Shown in pieces: positions 1-9,982 of a stretch of 45,490 nucleotides of DNA (positions are counted from its first letter, which is position 1; every line of letters begins with the position of its first letter). Below the pieces are notes generated by a model. It had not been told where the DNA came from. It did not search any database and was given only the letters and a program-made list of their open reading frames with translations. Source of the stretch: Neotamlana sedimentorum (lineage in GTDB: Bacteria; Bacteroidota; Bacteroidia; Flavobacteriales; Flavobacteriaceae); assembly GCF_000943565.1 (NCBI RefSeq), contig NZ_JTDW01000021.1:1-45490 (forward strand), read 5' to 3'. Position numbers and translations under genes: made by a program.

Positions 1-3000
1 AAGTATTGTTGCTTTCCCAGTCAATATCAGAATCTGTAGCTGCAATTAAAGTGCCACCAGCGTTAATTCTATATAAAGCATCACTATTAATAGGGTGGGA
101 GAAAGAAGTAACTTCCCATGAGAAAGTAATGGATTCGGTATCATCATTAAACTCATCATCGTCATCAACTGTAATAGTTACAGAGTAAGGACTGTTAACT
201 TCGGCACCCAAATTAATAGTACCTCCAATTTGACCATTAGTTGGTTCTATAAATAAGCCTGGTGGTAAACCTATAGCAGTATAGTTTAAATTTCCATCAC
301 CTCCTTGAGCGCTAACAACTAAACTTCCATTTAAAGTTTCTCCAGCATAGTTAGTTTGATTTGCCATTGCCTGGACAATAATTGGCGTATTGGATACAGA
401 AACCAATGACATAATTTCAATTGCATTTACAAGAGGGTTGTCTGTATTGTGTAAGAATTCAATATCAAGAACGCCATCTGTTACACTGACTGGATATGAT
501 AGCATTCCAGCAGTTTGGTGACCAAACTCTATAACTAAATCTAATTCTGTATAAGCAGCGTTATTTTCAATTAAAATATTAAAGACACGATCGTCTACAT
601 TTTGTGTACCATCGAACGTATTACATAAATATAAGTTAACCACGTAATCGTCGTTAGGAACGCTTATGCTATATTTCATTTCAGGGGTTGCTAAATCATC
701 GTACCTTTCTGTAGCGAATAAGGACGTAAATAGGGATTCAGAAATATAATCCGGTATAGAATTATGTCTGGTTAAATTAGAGACACCATTTGCATAAACT
801 TTTCCTGTGTTAACGAAAAAGTTTGAACCTGTATAGCTCCCTGCAATATTGTTTTGTTCCCAATTTATTCCAGATTCAGCATCGTTTATAGTTGTTCCTC
901 CAGAGTTTATTCTTAAAAAGGGCTCTAAAGAAACGTCGTTCATAATTACCCAGTTAAAAGTAGTGCTAACATTGTCTGTACTATCACCATCACTATCATC
1001 TACAGTTACTGTTACATTATACGGACTATTATTTGCGGCGGTAAAAGCAATTGTTCCTGTAAATACACCTGTATTCGAATCAATAGAGATTCCTTCGGGT
1101 AATCCTGATGCACTATAAATTAAATCGCCATCACCTCCAGTGGCATTGGCACCAAATGTATTATCTAATATTGTTCCTGTATTATCAATTTGATCAGAAA
1201 TATTCGATAATTCAATAGGATTGGTTTGGTCTTTGGTTACACTTAATACTCCCCAAGTACCTTCTAACTCAACATTAGGAGCGTTTGATGTACCGATAAA
1301 TCCAACAGCTAAATCTTCATTGGATTGCTGAATAGCATTTAAAATTGCACCTTGTGCTAAAATTGTGCCAAATGTTTGTTTTGTATCGTTATCAAAAGTG
1401 TATTCTAAAGTGATTTCTCCGTTGGTTGGATTAATTGTGAAGTTGAAAATAATTAAACCTTCAGGTCTATTATTTATATCGATATTTAAATCAATAGGAG
1501 TTTGAGGAATATCATTAATTTCTTGTTGTACTCTTAAGCCTTGTTGTCTAGCAACAAACTTTATATAATTACTTTGTGTACCATCTCCAATAAAGAAACC
1601 TAATTCACCATTTGGAGCTGATGTATTTCCATACAACTGAAGCGGTTGATTAAAGTTAACTATTTCTCCTTTTACAGTATAAATTCCAGTATTGGTGTCT
1701 GATTGTATACCATATTGAAATGCTTTTTCTTGCGTGTTTGCAGTACCTAATGCAGTACCAGAAGTCATTTGCATAGTCATGGCCCCAATGGCTCCACCTA
1801 AAATATCATTAGGGTTAGGCTCGTTAGGATCATCTCGTCTGTCTATCCAATTAAGCCAGTTACCGTTACCATCACCATTATTCATCATTCCGGTTAAACC
1901 TAAACCTAAATAACCTCCTAAAAGTGGGTTGTCTGAAAATAATTCGTTTATTACAGGTAGCACAAAAGCATCACTACCCGTTTTAGTAAAATCACCTAAT
2001 TGAAAAGGATCATTGATATCTAAAATGCCATCATTATCATCGTCATCATCATGTAAATTCGAAGTCAATGTACCTCCCGCTTCTTTATCGAAATCGGTTG
2101 GCTGCGATCCTCCATTACATGGATCGGTTAAGTTGTCCTCTTCATCTTGATTGGTATAACCATCGTTGTCGTAATCAGCTAATGGGTCGTATTCAAGGTC
2201 ACTAGGGTCAATACATTCAATAAAATCTTGAGGTTCTAATACAGTAATGTTTTGATTAAAGTTGCCCACCCAAATTGTTCCAGGAAAAATATCAGTATCA
2301 CCATTACAGGTTACTCCTAAAACATTACCTCCTAGACCAGATATAAAGCTTTCGGTATAATTACCAACATTACCGTTTTCATCAAGTTCAACTCTACGTA
2401 AAATACCTGTGTTTGTACCAGCTAATAAGTTACCCTGCATGGCACCGTTAAAATTGCTGGCAGTATATTCGTCTATTCCATTAGTATTTGTACCCCAAAT
2501 TAAAATGGCATTATCAACAGGACCGTCAGGATTAACTTCTCCAGGCCCTCTCCAATCACCTTCTACCGGGTTTGCATTACTAATGTCTAACGGAGGCCAA
2601 TCGGCAGGTAAACCAATACTTGAATCGGTTGTTGAGTTTGGGGTAGAGCCGTCTGGGTCATATAACAAGGTTCTAAAAACAGCGCCATTTAATCCGTGTT
2701 GTTCTGGAGCTGTAAATAAACCTGCTCCAGAAGGATTTGCTCTAGTAGGGTTAGGATGCCCACCATAAACACTTCCAAAAATATAGTTGTCTATATCTGT
2801 AGTTACAACATGTAGTTGGTCTTCATTATTAATTTGTTCTCCACCAGAAGGTGTACTACTACCAGGTTCAGAAGAATCATAATTGTTGGTAACATTAGCT
2901 GTACCTTCGTTAATAGGGAAACCTCCCCAACCACCATTGGCACCATTTTCTGTAACATAAACAGCTCCAGAGTTTGTTACTACTAAATCATAAGAGTTTC

Positions 3001-3901
3001 TATAACCTGGTGAGAATATTTGAACTGGGCTTCCAGCTACTATTTTTGCTTGATTTAATCCGTCATTTCCTCCAAAAGGGTCGTTAACGTCTATTCCATC
3101 ATAACCAGGAGCATTTGGGTCTTCAATACCGTTTTCGTTTGGTCTTGTAGGATCATCTAGTGTAGGAAGGTCGTAAATGTAATTTCTACCATTATTATTT
3201 AATATGGGTAAACTTTCAATTTGAGTTAAGTTCACAGTTATAATTGCGGCAGATAAAGCATATTCTGGTAAATATGTGAAATTTTTTGAAGGACTACCAC
3301 CATTTGTGTTTCCTCCCGAACAAACTAATAGGTAATCTTCACCATTTATTTGAGTAAAATCAAGACCGTGTGTTCCGTGATTTTCCTCCGATCGCGGCAA
3401 GCCTCGCACAATGTCTGCAATATCCCAAGACGTTCCGTTCCATATGTATCGTGTTATAATTCCGGAGTTTGTGTCTAGTCCAACATCGCCATGGCTAGAA
3501 CCACCTCCAATTCTATAATCACTAGAAGTAACATATATAATAGGGTTTGATGCTGTTCCTGCAACAGTAATACCAGTAGTTTCTCTATTGGTTGTTGTGT
3601 CTAAACTACCATCATCATTATGATTTTGAATAGTTTGGATATCGTTTAAAGTTTCCTTGGCTACAACTTGATAGGTGCCATTTTCAAGTCGCTCGATGGT
3701 GTATATTTTAATAAGCCCTTCATATTCTACGGTATAAAGGCGACCATCGGGACCAAACATTAAAGCTGTTACTTTATCGGCAGCACCAAATCCATTAAAA
3801 TTTAATGTACTTTGACTGAAATTTTGAGAAAAACTAAAGCTTGAGAATAAAACTAATAGAAGTGTAACAACTCTAAGTTGTCTTAAGTAATTTTTTTCCA
3901 T
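1..3901 (-). CDS. Secreted beta-propeller (sugar dehydrogenase-like) protein with malectin domains, 3' end missing
   Basis: The frame is open from the ATG at 3901 to the left edge, giving at least 1300 residues; the C-terminus lies outside the window. Residues 1-25 look like a signal peptide (charged start, LLLVLF core, ending SFSQ). Residues about 30-560 read like a glucose/sorbosone-dehydrogenase or NHL-type beta-propeller (FGPDGRLYTVEYEG, ENHGTHGLDFTQ). Acidic thrombospondin-3-like calcium motifs follow at about 574-630 (DYDNDGYTNQDEED). About 700-890 is a jelly-roll-like stretch. Two Ig/cadherin-like modules (LPxGxxIxxxTGxxxG, near 930 and 1205) alternate with two malectin-like carbohydrate-binding domains, the first from about 990 (RINSGG) and the second from about 1274 (RINAGG), which is truncated. 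The likely role is extracellular or surface carbohydrate binding. A type IX secretion tail may follow but cannot be seen. Domain names come from recognised motifs; enzymatic activity is not established. Confidence 0.75.
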   Translation of the reverse strand, partial: MEKNYLRQLRVVTLLLVLFSSFSFSQNFSQSTLNFNGFGAADKVTALMFGPDGRLYTVEYEGLIKIYTIERLENGTYQVVAKETLNDIQTIQNHNDDGSLDTTTNRETTGITVAGTASNPIIYVTSSDYRIGGGSSHGDVGLDTNSGIITRYIWNGTSWDIADIVRGLPRSEENHGTHGLDFTQINGEDYLLVCSGGNTNGGSPSKNFTYLPEYALSAAIITVNLTQIESLPILNNNGRNYIYDLPTLDDPTRPNENGIEDPNAPGYDGIDVNDPFGGNDGLNQAKIVAGSPVQIFSPGYRNSYDLVVTNSGAVYVTENGANGGWGGFPINEGTANVTNNYDSSEPGSSTPSGGEQINNEDQLHVVTTDIDNYIFGSVYGGHPNPTRANPSGAGLFTAPEQHGLNGAVFRTLLYDPDGSTPNSTTDSSIGLPADWPPLDISNANPVEGDWRGPGEVNPDGPVDNAILIWGTNTNGIDEYTASNFNGAMQGNLLAGTNTGILRRVELDENGNVGNYTESFISGLGGNVLGVTCNGDTDIFPGTIWVGNFNQNITVLEPQDFIECIDPSDLEYDPLADYDNDGYTNQDEEDNLTDPCNGGSQPTDFDKEAGGTLTSNLHDDDDDNDGILDINDPFQLGDFTKTGSDAFVLPVINELFSDNPLLGGYLGLGLTGMMNNGDGNGNWLNWIDRRDDPNEPNPNDILGGAIGAMTMQMTSGTALGTANTQEKAFQYGIQSDTNTGIYTVKGEIVNFNQPLQLYGNTSAPNGELGFFIGDGTQSNYIKFVARQQGLRVQQEINDIPQTPIDLNIDINNRPEGLIIFNFTINPTNGEITLEYTFDNDTKQTFGTILAQGAILNAIQQSNEDLAVGFIGTSNAPNVELEGTWGVLSVTKDQTNPIELSNISDQIDNTGTILDNTFGANATGGDGDLIYSASGLPEGISIDSNTGVFTGTIAFTAANNSPYNVTVTVDDSDGDSTDNVSTTFNWVIMNDVSLEPFLRINSGGTTINDAESGINWEQNNIAGSYTGSNFFVNTGKVYANGVSNLTRHNSIPDYISESLFTSLFATERYDDLATPEMKYSISVPNDDYVVNLYLCNTFDGTQNVDDRVFNILIENNAAYTELDLVIEFGHQTAGMLSYPVSVTDGVLDIEFLHNTDNPLVNAIEIMSLVSVSNTPIIVQAMANQTNYAGETLNGSLVVSAQGGDGNLNYTAIGLPPGLFIEPTNGQIGGTINLGAEVNSPYSVTITVDDDDEFNDDTESITFSWEVTSFSHPINSDALYRINAGGTLIAATDSDIDWESNNT

Positions 3902-4266
3902 AATAGCGAAATACTGTTAACATAAATAGTTTAAATGTAAAATACTTTTATTTTACAAGTTTGTTTAAAATTTGGGTTTTAAACCTTTGGTTATAATGGC
4001 GCTATTAATCAAAAGAATTTAGGTGTTCGATATTGAGAGAACCTAAATATTTAATACAAATGTATATGTTGATGTTTAAAGAGCTTATCAAAATCTTTAC
4101 ATAGCAGTTATTTTCGTTGAACTGCATGTTTTAATGATGGATTTTTAAAGTTATTGGGTAACTGGCTAAAAAACAGATTTATAGGTTTTTTAAGAGGATT
4201 TGTATTTGTTAAAAAAAGGGTTGTAAATTTATAAAAATTACATTTTAACCTCATTATTTTGATAAT
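3902..4266. other. Intergenic region between the malectin protein and the biosynthetic operon
   Basis: A 365-base A+T-rich stretch with no convincing gene. On the minus strand, TACATTTG at 4064-4057 matches the -7 consensus TAnnTTTG and could serve the malectin-protein gene, but no TTG lies at the usual distance and the leader would be about 150 nt. A weak hairpin (TGTAAATTT/AAAATTACA, about 4224-4245) lies just beyond the end of the phosphopantetheinyl transferase gene but has no clear T-tract. No repeat or attachment site was seen. Confidence 0.4.
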
Positions 4267-5043
4267 TTAGTAATCGGATTTTTTGAGTTCTCTTAAAATA
4301 TAATCTTTGTTTTTAGTTAAGTCTTTGATTTTTAGTTTTTTGTTTGATGATTTCAAATTAATAGCAAAAGCACAGTGGTAGTTATTAACTAAATTCAAAC
4401 TAAAAACTTCCCATTTCCCATTATAAGCAGTATCTAAATTTTTAACATTGTGAGTCCCATTTCTGGAGGGTAGTTGTTTAAAATCATCATCAATCCCGAT
4501 GCCTGAAGCTTTAACAAGAGCTTCTTTTCTCGTCCAAAGTTTGTAAAAAAGCTCATTTGTATTTGAAGTGTTTAAAATTAAATCGGCTTCAGTATTATTA
4601 AATATGCTTGTAATTATTTCGCGTTCTATGGGTTTTGATTTTATTTTTTCGATATCGATGCCAACTTGTGTGTTAGAAAATACTATTGCTGCATATTCTC
4701 CCGAATGCGAAATATTAAAAAACATAGTAGGAGCAGTGTCTACATAAGGTTTTTTATTGGAATCAATTTTAATATTAATTTTAGTGGCAAGTATATTGGT
4801 GTGCTGTTCAAGTAAGAGTTTTAAAATTGTTCTGCAAACAATAAACCTATCACGGTCTTTTTTATGATAATAACGTTGCGCGCGTTTTAGCTCTTCTTTA
4901 TTAATAAGATGTTTTGCATGATCAATTAAAAAATGAAAGTCGGAAATTTTAAAATAATAAATGAAAGTATCTGCCTCATTTAATTCAAAATTTGAAGATT
5001 GATTATAATCAGAACAATATATGGTAGTTTTATTCTCTGGCAT
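4267..5043 (-). CDS. Sfp-type 4'-phosphopantetheinyl transferase
   Basis: 258 residues, the usual size for the Sfp/Gsp family. These enzymes transfer the phosphopantetheine arm of CoA to a conserved carrier-protein serine. The two family motifs are present: GIDIE with the metal ligands D130 and E132, and WTRKEALVKA with W170, E174 and K178. The start codon overlaps the end of the upstream NRPS gene by 14 nt, which implies translational coupling. As the last gene of the operon it is very probably the dedicated activator of the three carrier domains (S544, S1544 and S1012 of the two megasynthases). Its broad-specificity family type and its position support this; it could also serve other carrier proteins in the cell. 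Confidence 0.93.
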   Translation of the reverse strand: MPENKTTIYCSDYNQSSNFELNEADTFIYYFKISDFHFLIDHAKHLINKEELKRAQRYYHKKDRDRFIVCRTILKLLLEQHTNILATKINIKIDSNKKPYVDTAPTMFFNISHSGEYAAIVFSNTQVGIDIEKIKSKPIEREIITSIFNNTEADLILNTSNTNELFYKLWTRKEALVKASGIGIDDDFKQLPSRNGTHNVKNLDTAYNGKWEVFSLNLVNNYHCAFAINLKSSNKKLKIKDLTKNKDYILRELKKSDY

Positions 5044-8000
5044 TTCTTCGATCTATAACTTTTTGAAATACTTGAGCAACTTCTTCTTTATATTCATCTG
5101 CAAAAAGGTTGGCATGGTCTCCAGGAATATAGTGTATGTTTACACCTTTAAGAGCGAACTTTTTCCAACCCAAATGGTTTTTTACTTTTTTGTATGATGT
5201 TTCTTCTGTAGCTCTAAACAAATCAATATTAAAATTTTGAGGTTTTAAATGATATTGCGCTTTAAAACTTTTAATTATGCTTTCGGTTTGCATATAACGT
5301 TCGTACCTAAGTTTTTCTTCTTCGCTACTCCATTCAACTTTATTTATGTAATTAGTTGTGGGTTCAATGTAATATTTCTTTATAAAATCTATTTTTCGTT
5401 TTATATGTTTTTTAAGATTAGTTACACTAGAAAGCATCTCCTTTAAAAAGATAAAACGACGGTTCATACCTTCTGCGAAAATGGCTAATTTTTTTAATCG
5501 ATGCGATTTATAATGAAACTCTGTTTCTATTCTTGTATCGAACAAACCAATCATGCTTAATTTTTTGTTTCTTGCGGTGAGTTGAATGGCCATTTCGTAG
5601 GCTATAATACCGCCAATAGAATAACCTGCAATAGCGAAGGTGTCGGTTTCAGGTTCCATTTCAACTAATGAGTCTACATAAAACGTTGCAAGTTCTTCGA
5701 TCGTTTTATAAGGAAACGTATCTTTTTTTATGACACCTTTTACTTGTATACCAAATACAGGCTGATCGGGATCTAGATTTTCGGCAACGGCATTAAAAAT
5801 TAAAACTTCCATACCAGCGCCATGTACAATATAAACAGGTTTTTTATTGCCTTTAGGTTTTATAGGAATTATTGCTCCTGGGTAGTTTGTTTCTTTTGTA
5901 TTACTATCGGTAATTAGTTTCGAAAATGTTTCAATTGTAGGGTATTCAAATAACGAGGAAATTGGTAGTTCTTTATCAATTTCTTTTTTTATATCGTTCA
6001 TTACCTTTAAGGCAATTAATGAATGACCACCTAATTCGAAAAAGTTACTCGTTATACTTATTTTACTTATTTTTAAATGCTTTTGCCAAATTTTGGCTAA
6101 TAGCTTTTCGGTTTCGTTTTGAGGTGACACAACTTGTGTTTGCGACTCATTTTTCGATGAACTTATTTTTTGTAGCGCATTTTTGTCTATTTTTCCGTTT
6201 GGTGTTTTAGGGAAATTAGAAAGCACATTTATTTCTTGAGGTACTAAATAGGCAGGAAGTTTACTTTCAAGATATTGTTTCCAAGCTGTTATTTCGGCAG
6301 ATTGAATTTTAGTCGTTTTTTCTGGCTTTATAAAAGCAATCAACCTATCGTTGTTAACAATAACAATTGCCGAATTTATTTCGGTGTTTTGCGTTAAGGT
6401 TTGTTCAATTTCACCTAATTCTATACGGTGTCCACGAATTTTTACTTGATTATCCATTCTACCAAGACACAGTATTTCTCCGTTGGGTAGCAGTTTTCCT
6501 AAATCTCCAGTTTTATAAAGTTTGCTCTCACTATAATTAGTATTTATAAACTGCTCTGTTGTTAATTCGGTTCTGTTAAAATAACCGTTTGAAACACCCA
6601 AGCCAGCAATTGAAATTTCGCCTATTACATTTGGTGGCATTAAATGATTTTCTGAATTTAAAATATAAACTTCGGTATTATTTATTGGTTTTCCAATGGT
6701 TATTGTGGTATCGTTTTTAGTTATTTCTGTAATAATAGAATAAATAGTGGTTTCTGTTGGACCGTACATATTCCATAGCGATTTACATCTGTTTAAAATT
6801 TGTAAAGCAAGGTTATTGCTTAAAGCTTCACCGCCACAAAAGGCTTTTATTTCGAGTTTATTATTCCAGCCTGCTTCAATAAGCATTCTCCAAGTAGTTG
6901 GCGTTGCTTGAATAATGGAAACCTGTTCTTTTTTTATGAGTTTTAATAATAAATTACCGTCTCTAGTTGTTTCGGTATCTGCTAAAACAATTGAGGCTCC
7001 GTTTAATAATGGCAAAAACAATTCTACCAACGAAATGTCGAACGAAATGGTGGTAATGGCCAGCATTTTGTCGGATTTTGTGATGCCGGGTTTTTCAGAA
7101 ATACTAAGTAAAAGATTTATTAAATTTTTATGCGTAATGCTAACTCCTTTTGGTTTTCCTGTTGAGCCTGAAGTGTATAAAACATAAGCGTAATCATTTT
7201 GAGAAATCTTTATGTTTGGTTTTGCTGTAGAATGATTGTTAGAATCTTTTAATGCGTCATCTAATGGTATAACTTTAAGATGTTCTGGTTTAGAAATGTT
7301 TAAATTAATACTGGTAATTAAAAATTTAGCTTTCGAATCTTCAAGCATAAATGCAATGCGGTCTTGAGGATATTTGGTGTCTAGCGGAATATAAGCGGCG
7401 CCACTTTGTAAAATAGCAATTAGCGTTGGTAACAAGTTGCTGTTACGATCTATGCAAACGCCGACAAAATCACCCGGTTTTACGCCTTGTTCTATTAAAT
7501 AATGTGTTAGCTGATTTGCTTTAAAGAATAAATCCTGATATGTGACATGCTCGTTATTAAAGCTTAAAGCTAGGTTTTTAGCAGATTTTTCGGCCTGTTC
7601 TTGCAGTAAAATAGGTAAGGCATCTGCTGAAAATTGACTAGTAGTGGCATTTAGTTTTTGGTATGCTTCTAAATAATTTTCTGAAAAAACATCATGCAGC
7701 GGTTGGTTTGGTTTTAAGCAAATTAATTTTATAATAGCCTCAAACTGTTGCATGAAGCTTTTTATGGTTTCTTCTTTAAAAATAGAGGTGTTGTACGACC
7801 ATTCCAGCACCAAATTATTTTCGTTTCCACTAGCATTTAAAAATATTTCGAAAGTTTCAAATGTTCTGGGGTTGCTTTTTAATTTATAAGTTAGATTGTT
7901 GAAAAAAACGCCATTTGTCATTCCCAAATCGATATTAAACACTATGGGAACAAGCGGCACTCGCGACGGGTTTCGTGGTATTGAAATCTTTTTAAGCAGA

Positions 8001-9055
8001 TGTCCGAAGCTAAGTTGTTGATGTTCGTAGGCATCAAACAGAGTCGATTTACGTTGTTTTAAATATTCTGTAAAGGTTTGGTTATTGGTTAAAGTGGCTC
8101 GAAGCGGTAGTAAATTTACACAGTGCCCAATAAGTTGCTGCATACCTGTAACCGATTGGCCTGCTGCTGGTAATCCTATAGTTATGTCGGTTTCTCCAGT
8201 AACTTTAAAAACGAAAACTTCGAATGCCGCTAATAGTGTAGTTACCAAACTAGAATTATTATTTAAACCACATTGTTTTATTAGGTTTAAAGCCTCTTTA
8301 CTTAAAGAAAAATCGAGTCTGTTACTTGCGTAACTTCTAGATTTCGGAAATGAATAATCGGTTGGTAAGTTGTAGTTGGGAATTGAAGATTTATAAGTGT
8401 TTATCCAATAATTTTCAATAGTATTATAAGTGTCGCTTTCAATTAAATCTGAATTTTCATCGGCATAATCACTAAAATTGATACTGTTAGGTAATTCTGG
8501 TAGTTTATTTTGATTATAAGCTGAATATAAAACACCAAGTTCTTGAAGTAAAATGCCTAACGACCAACCATCGCAAATTATATGATGCGCTGTAATGACC
8601 AAAGTGAAGGCTTCTGTGGCTGTTTTTATTAAGCCAAACTTTATTAGCGGCCCTTTTACTAAGTTAAATACGTAATTGGCTTCGTTATTTATAAAATTGT
8701 TTAGGTAAGTGTTGGTTTTAGGGGTTTTTTCTAAAGTTGTGTCTTTAAAAAATAATACTGTTTTTAGATTTTTAAAAACGGTCATAAACTGGCCGTTAGT
8801 ACTAAAAACCGCTCGAAGCGATTCATGACGATTCACTAAATCGTTTACCGATTTTTCTAAATGATCGATATTTAGATTGCCTTCAAAATATACCGAAATA
8901 GACTCGTTATAGGCTCTGTTGGCATCATCGCCACCTAACTTGCAGCTTGTCCAAATTTCATCTTGAGCTTGAGTAGTATGTATAACCTTTTCTATTTCTG
9001 AACCAGAAAAGGGATTAAATGGAGTTGTATTTAGAGTAAATTCAGGGTTTTCCAT
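5030..9055 (-). CDS. Terminal NRPS module, C-A-PCP-TE
   Basis: 1341 residues. The condensation domain (about 20-450) has the catalytic motif HHIICDG (H157, H158, D162). Its N-terminal part (TQAQDEIW near residue 30, then AYNES) resembles the hybrid-type C domains that follow aminotransferase domains in PKS/NRPS proteins. The adenylation domain (about 465-960) shows YTSGSTGKPKG near 625, NMYGPTETT, YKTGDLG and NGKIDK. My manual alignment to GrsA gives the pocket code D-I-V-Q-F-G-M-I-Y-K, closest to the glycine-type code I remember (DILQ-G-IWK pattern). The carrier domain has GGHSL with S1012, and the type I thioesterase (about 1065-1335) has GYSIGG with nucleophile S1146 and GDH near the end. 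It adds the last building block and releases the product by hydrolysis or cyclisation. The substrate call is inference. Confidence 0.93.
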   Translation of the reverse strand: MENPEFTLNTTPFNPFSGSEIEKVIHTTQAQDEIWTSCKLGGDDANRAYNESISVYFEGNLNIDHLEKSVNDLVNRHESLRAVFSTNGQFMTVFKNLKTVLFFKDTTLEKTPKTNTYLNNFINNEANYVFNLVKGPLIKFGLIKTATEAFTLVITAHHIICDGWSLGILLQELGVLYSAYNQNKLPELPNSINFSDYADENSDLIESDTYNTIENYWINTYKSSIPNYNLPTDYSFPKSRSYASNRLDFSLSKEALNLIKQCGLNNNSSLVTTLLAAFEVFVFKVTGETDITIGLPAAGQSVTGMQQLIGHCVNLLPLRATLTNNQTFTEYLKQRKSTLFDAYEHQQLSFGHLLKKISIPRNPSRVPLVPIVFNIDLGMTNGVFFNNLTYKLKSNPRTFETFEIFLNASGNENNLVLEWSYNTSIFKEETIKSFMQQFEAIIKLICLKPNQPLHDVFSENYLEAYQKLNATTSQFSADALPILLQEQAEKSAKNLALSFNNEHVTYQDLFFKANQLTHYLIEQGVKPGDFVGVCIDRNSNLLPTLIAILQSGAAYIPLDTKYPQDRIAFMLEDSKAKFLITSINLNISKPEHLKVIPLDDALKDSNNHSTAKPNIKISQNDYAYVLYTSGSTGKPKGVSITHKNLINLLLSISEKPGITKSDKMLAITTISFDISLVELFLPLLNGASIVLADTETTRDGNLLLKLIKKEQVSIIQATPTTWRMLIEAGWNNKLEIKAFCGGEALSNNLALQILNRCKSLWNMYGPTETTIYSIITEITKNDTTITIGKPINNTEVYILNSENHLMPPNVIGEISIAGLGVSNGYFNRTELTTEQFINTNYSESKLYKTGDLGKLLPNGEILCLGRMDNQVKIRGHRIELGEIEQTLTQNTEINSAIVIVNNDRLIAFIKPEKTTKIQSAEITAWKQYLESKLPAYLVPQEINVLSNFPKTPNGKIDKNALQKISSSKNESQTQVVSPQNETEKLLAKIWQKHLKISKISITSNFFELGGHSLIALKVMNDIKKEIDKELPISSLFEYPTIETFSKLITDSNTKETNYPGAIIPIKPKGNKKPVYIVHGAGMEVLIFNAVAENLDPDQPVFGIQVKGVIKKDTFPYKTIEELATFYVDSLVEMEPETDTFAIAGYSIGGIIAYEMAIQLTARNKKLSMIGLFDTRIETEFHYKSHRLKKLAIFAEGMNRRFIFLKEMLSSVTNLKKHIKRKIDFIKKYYIEPTTNYINKVEWSSEEEKLRYERYMQTESIIKSFKAQYHLKPQNFNIDLFRATEETSYKKVKNHLGWKKFALKGVNIHYIPGDHANLFADEYKEEVAQVFQKVIDRRNARE

Positions 9056-9086
9056 AAATTAAATTGTATTCACTTCACAATTAAGA

Positions 9087-9977
9087 TTACACACGAATCC
9101 CTTTTTTATCTAAGGTTTTCATGAGACGAATCATCTTATTTAAATAGATTTTTGCTAGTTTAGATTTAAAACTACTTCTTTTGTTTAAACTCATTTCTAC
9201 TTCTTTTTGAAATTGATCGAAGTTAGATTGATTTAAACTGTCTTGAGCAATAGAAATTGTTGGCGTTAACGATTTTGCTGTATGCCACCAGCCGCAGGGA
9301 ATAAACAAGGTTTCACCAGGACCAACGGTAAATGTAATTGGAGTTAATTGTTTGGCTTTAGGGAATTTTTCATAATCTATATTGTAAATATTAGGGATTT
9401 CAGAAACCCATAAATTTTCTTTTACTGGATATACAAATTCGGTTTGATGGGGTGGTATTACGGTAAATTCTTTATAGCCTTGTATTTGTGTGATATAGGC
9501 ATGCAAACATAAATAATCGTAATGCACATAAGGGAACATGCCTCCTGGACTTCCAAAGAAAATTTCTAAAGTATCGGCATGACCAAGAAATTTTTTAGGC
9601 ATTAATTTACTGTGACACCAATCTGGCATAGCATATTTAAACCTTGGTGAAACATCTGGAATTAATTCTGGGTAATTTCTATCTATTTGAAGTTTGCAAG
9701 GGTAGGGTGCTGGGTTATCTTCGTTCGCCGTTTCCATTAAATCAATATAATCTGCTAGTTTGAATGTTTTTCCTTCAATCCAAACTTCCCGATCGCCATA
9801 TTTCTCTTTAAAAAACTGTGTCGTAAATTTTTCTTTTGCCTTCCAATCTTTACAAGCATCACCTAAAACTACAGGATAATTTGCAAATAAATGCTTTTCT
9901 GCAAATGCTTCATAAGTAAGGTTGTACTTTTTTTCAACCGTATAATTGCCCACTTTAGCCAATTCAATTGTATCCAT
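9087..9977 (-). CDS. JmjC/cupin_8-type Fe(II) 2-oxoglutarate oxygenase
   Basis: 296 residues matching the JmjC-like cupin_8 family, which usually uses Fe(II) and 2-oxoglutarate to hydroxylate peptides or small molecules. The metal triad is visible as H152 and D154 (HYD) with H232 (GWWHT). The sequence around GPGETLFIPCGWWH is the typical second half of the cupin barrel. The gene lies 5 nt after the upstream megasynthase gene and 31 nt before the downstream one, so it is co-transcribed. Its place exactly between the two megasynthases suggests that it tailors a carrier-bound intermediate or the released product. It could instead hydroxylate a protein. Family and metal site are seen; substrate is inferred. 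Confidence 0.85.
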   Translation of the reverse strand: MDTIELAKVGNYTVEKKYNLTYEAFAEKHLFANYPVVLGDACKDWKAKEKFTTQFFKEKYGDREVWIEGKTFKLADYIDLMETANEDNPAPYPCKLQIDRNYPELIPDVSPRFKYAMPDWCHSKLMPKKFLGHADTLEIFFGSPGGMFPYVHYDYLCLHAYITQIQGYKEFTVIPPHQTEFVYPVKENLWVSEIPNIYNIDYEKFPKAKQLTPITFTVGPGETLFIPCGWWHTAKSLTPTISIAQDSLNQSNFDQFQKEVEMSLNKRSSFKSKLAKIYLNKMIRLMKTLDKKGIRV

Positions 9978-9982
9978 AATTT

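Noticed and set aside
2409-2768. Plus-strand reading frame of 119 residues
   Set aside because: It lies opposite the continuous malectin-protein frame and has no recognisable domain or signal; it is a shadow frame.
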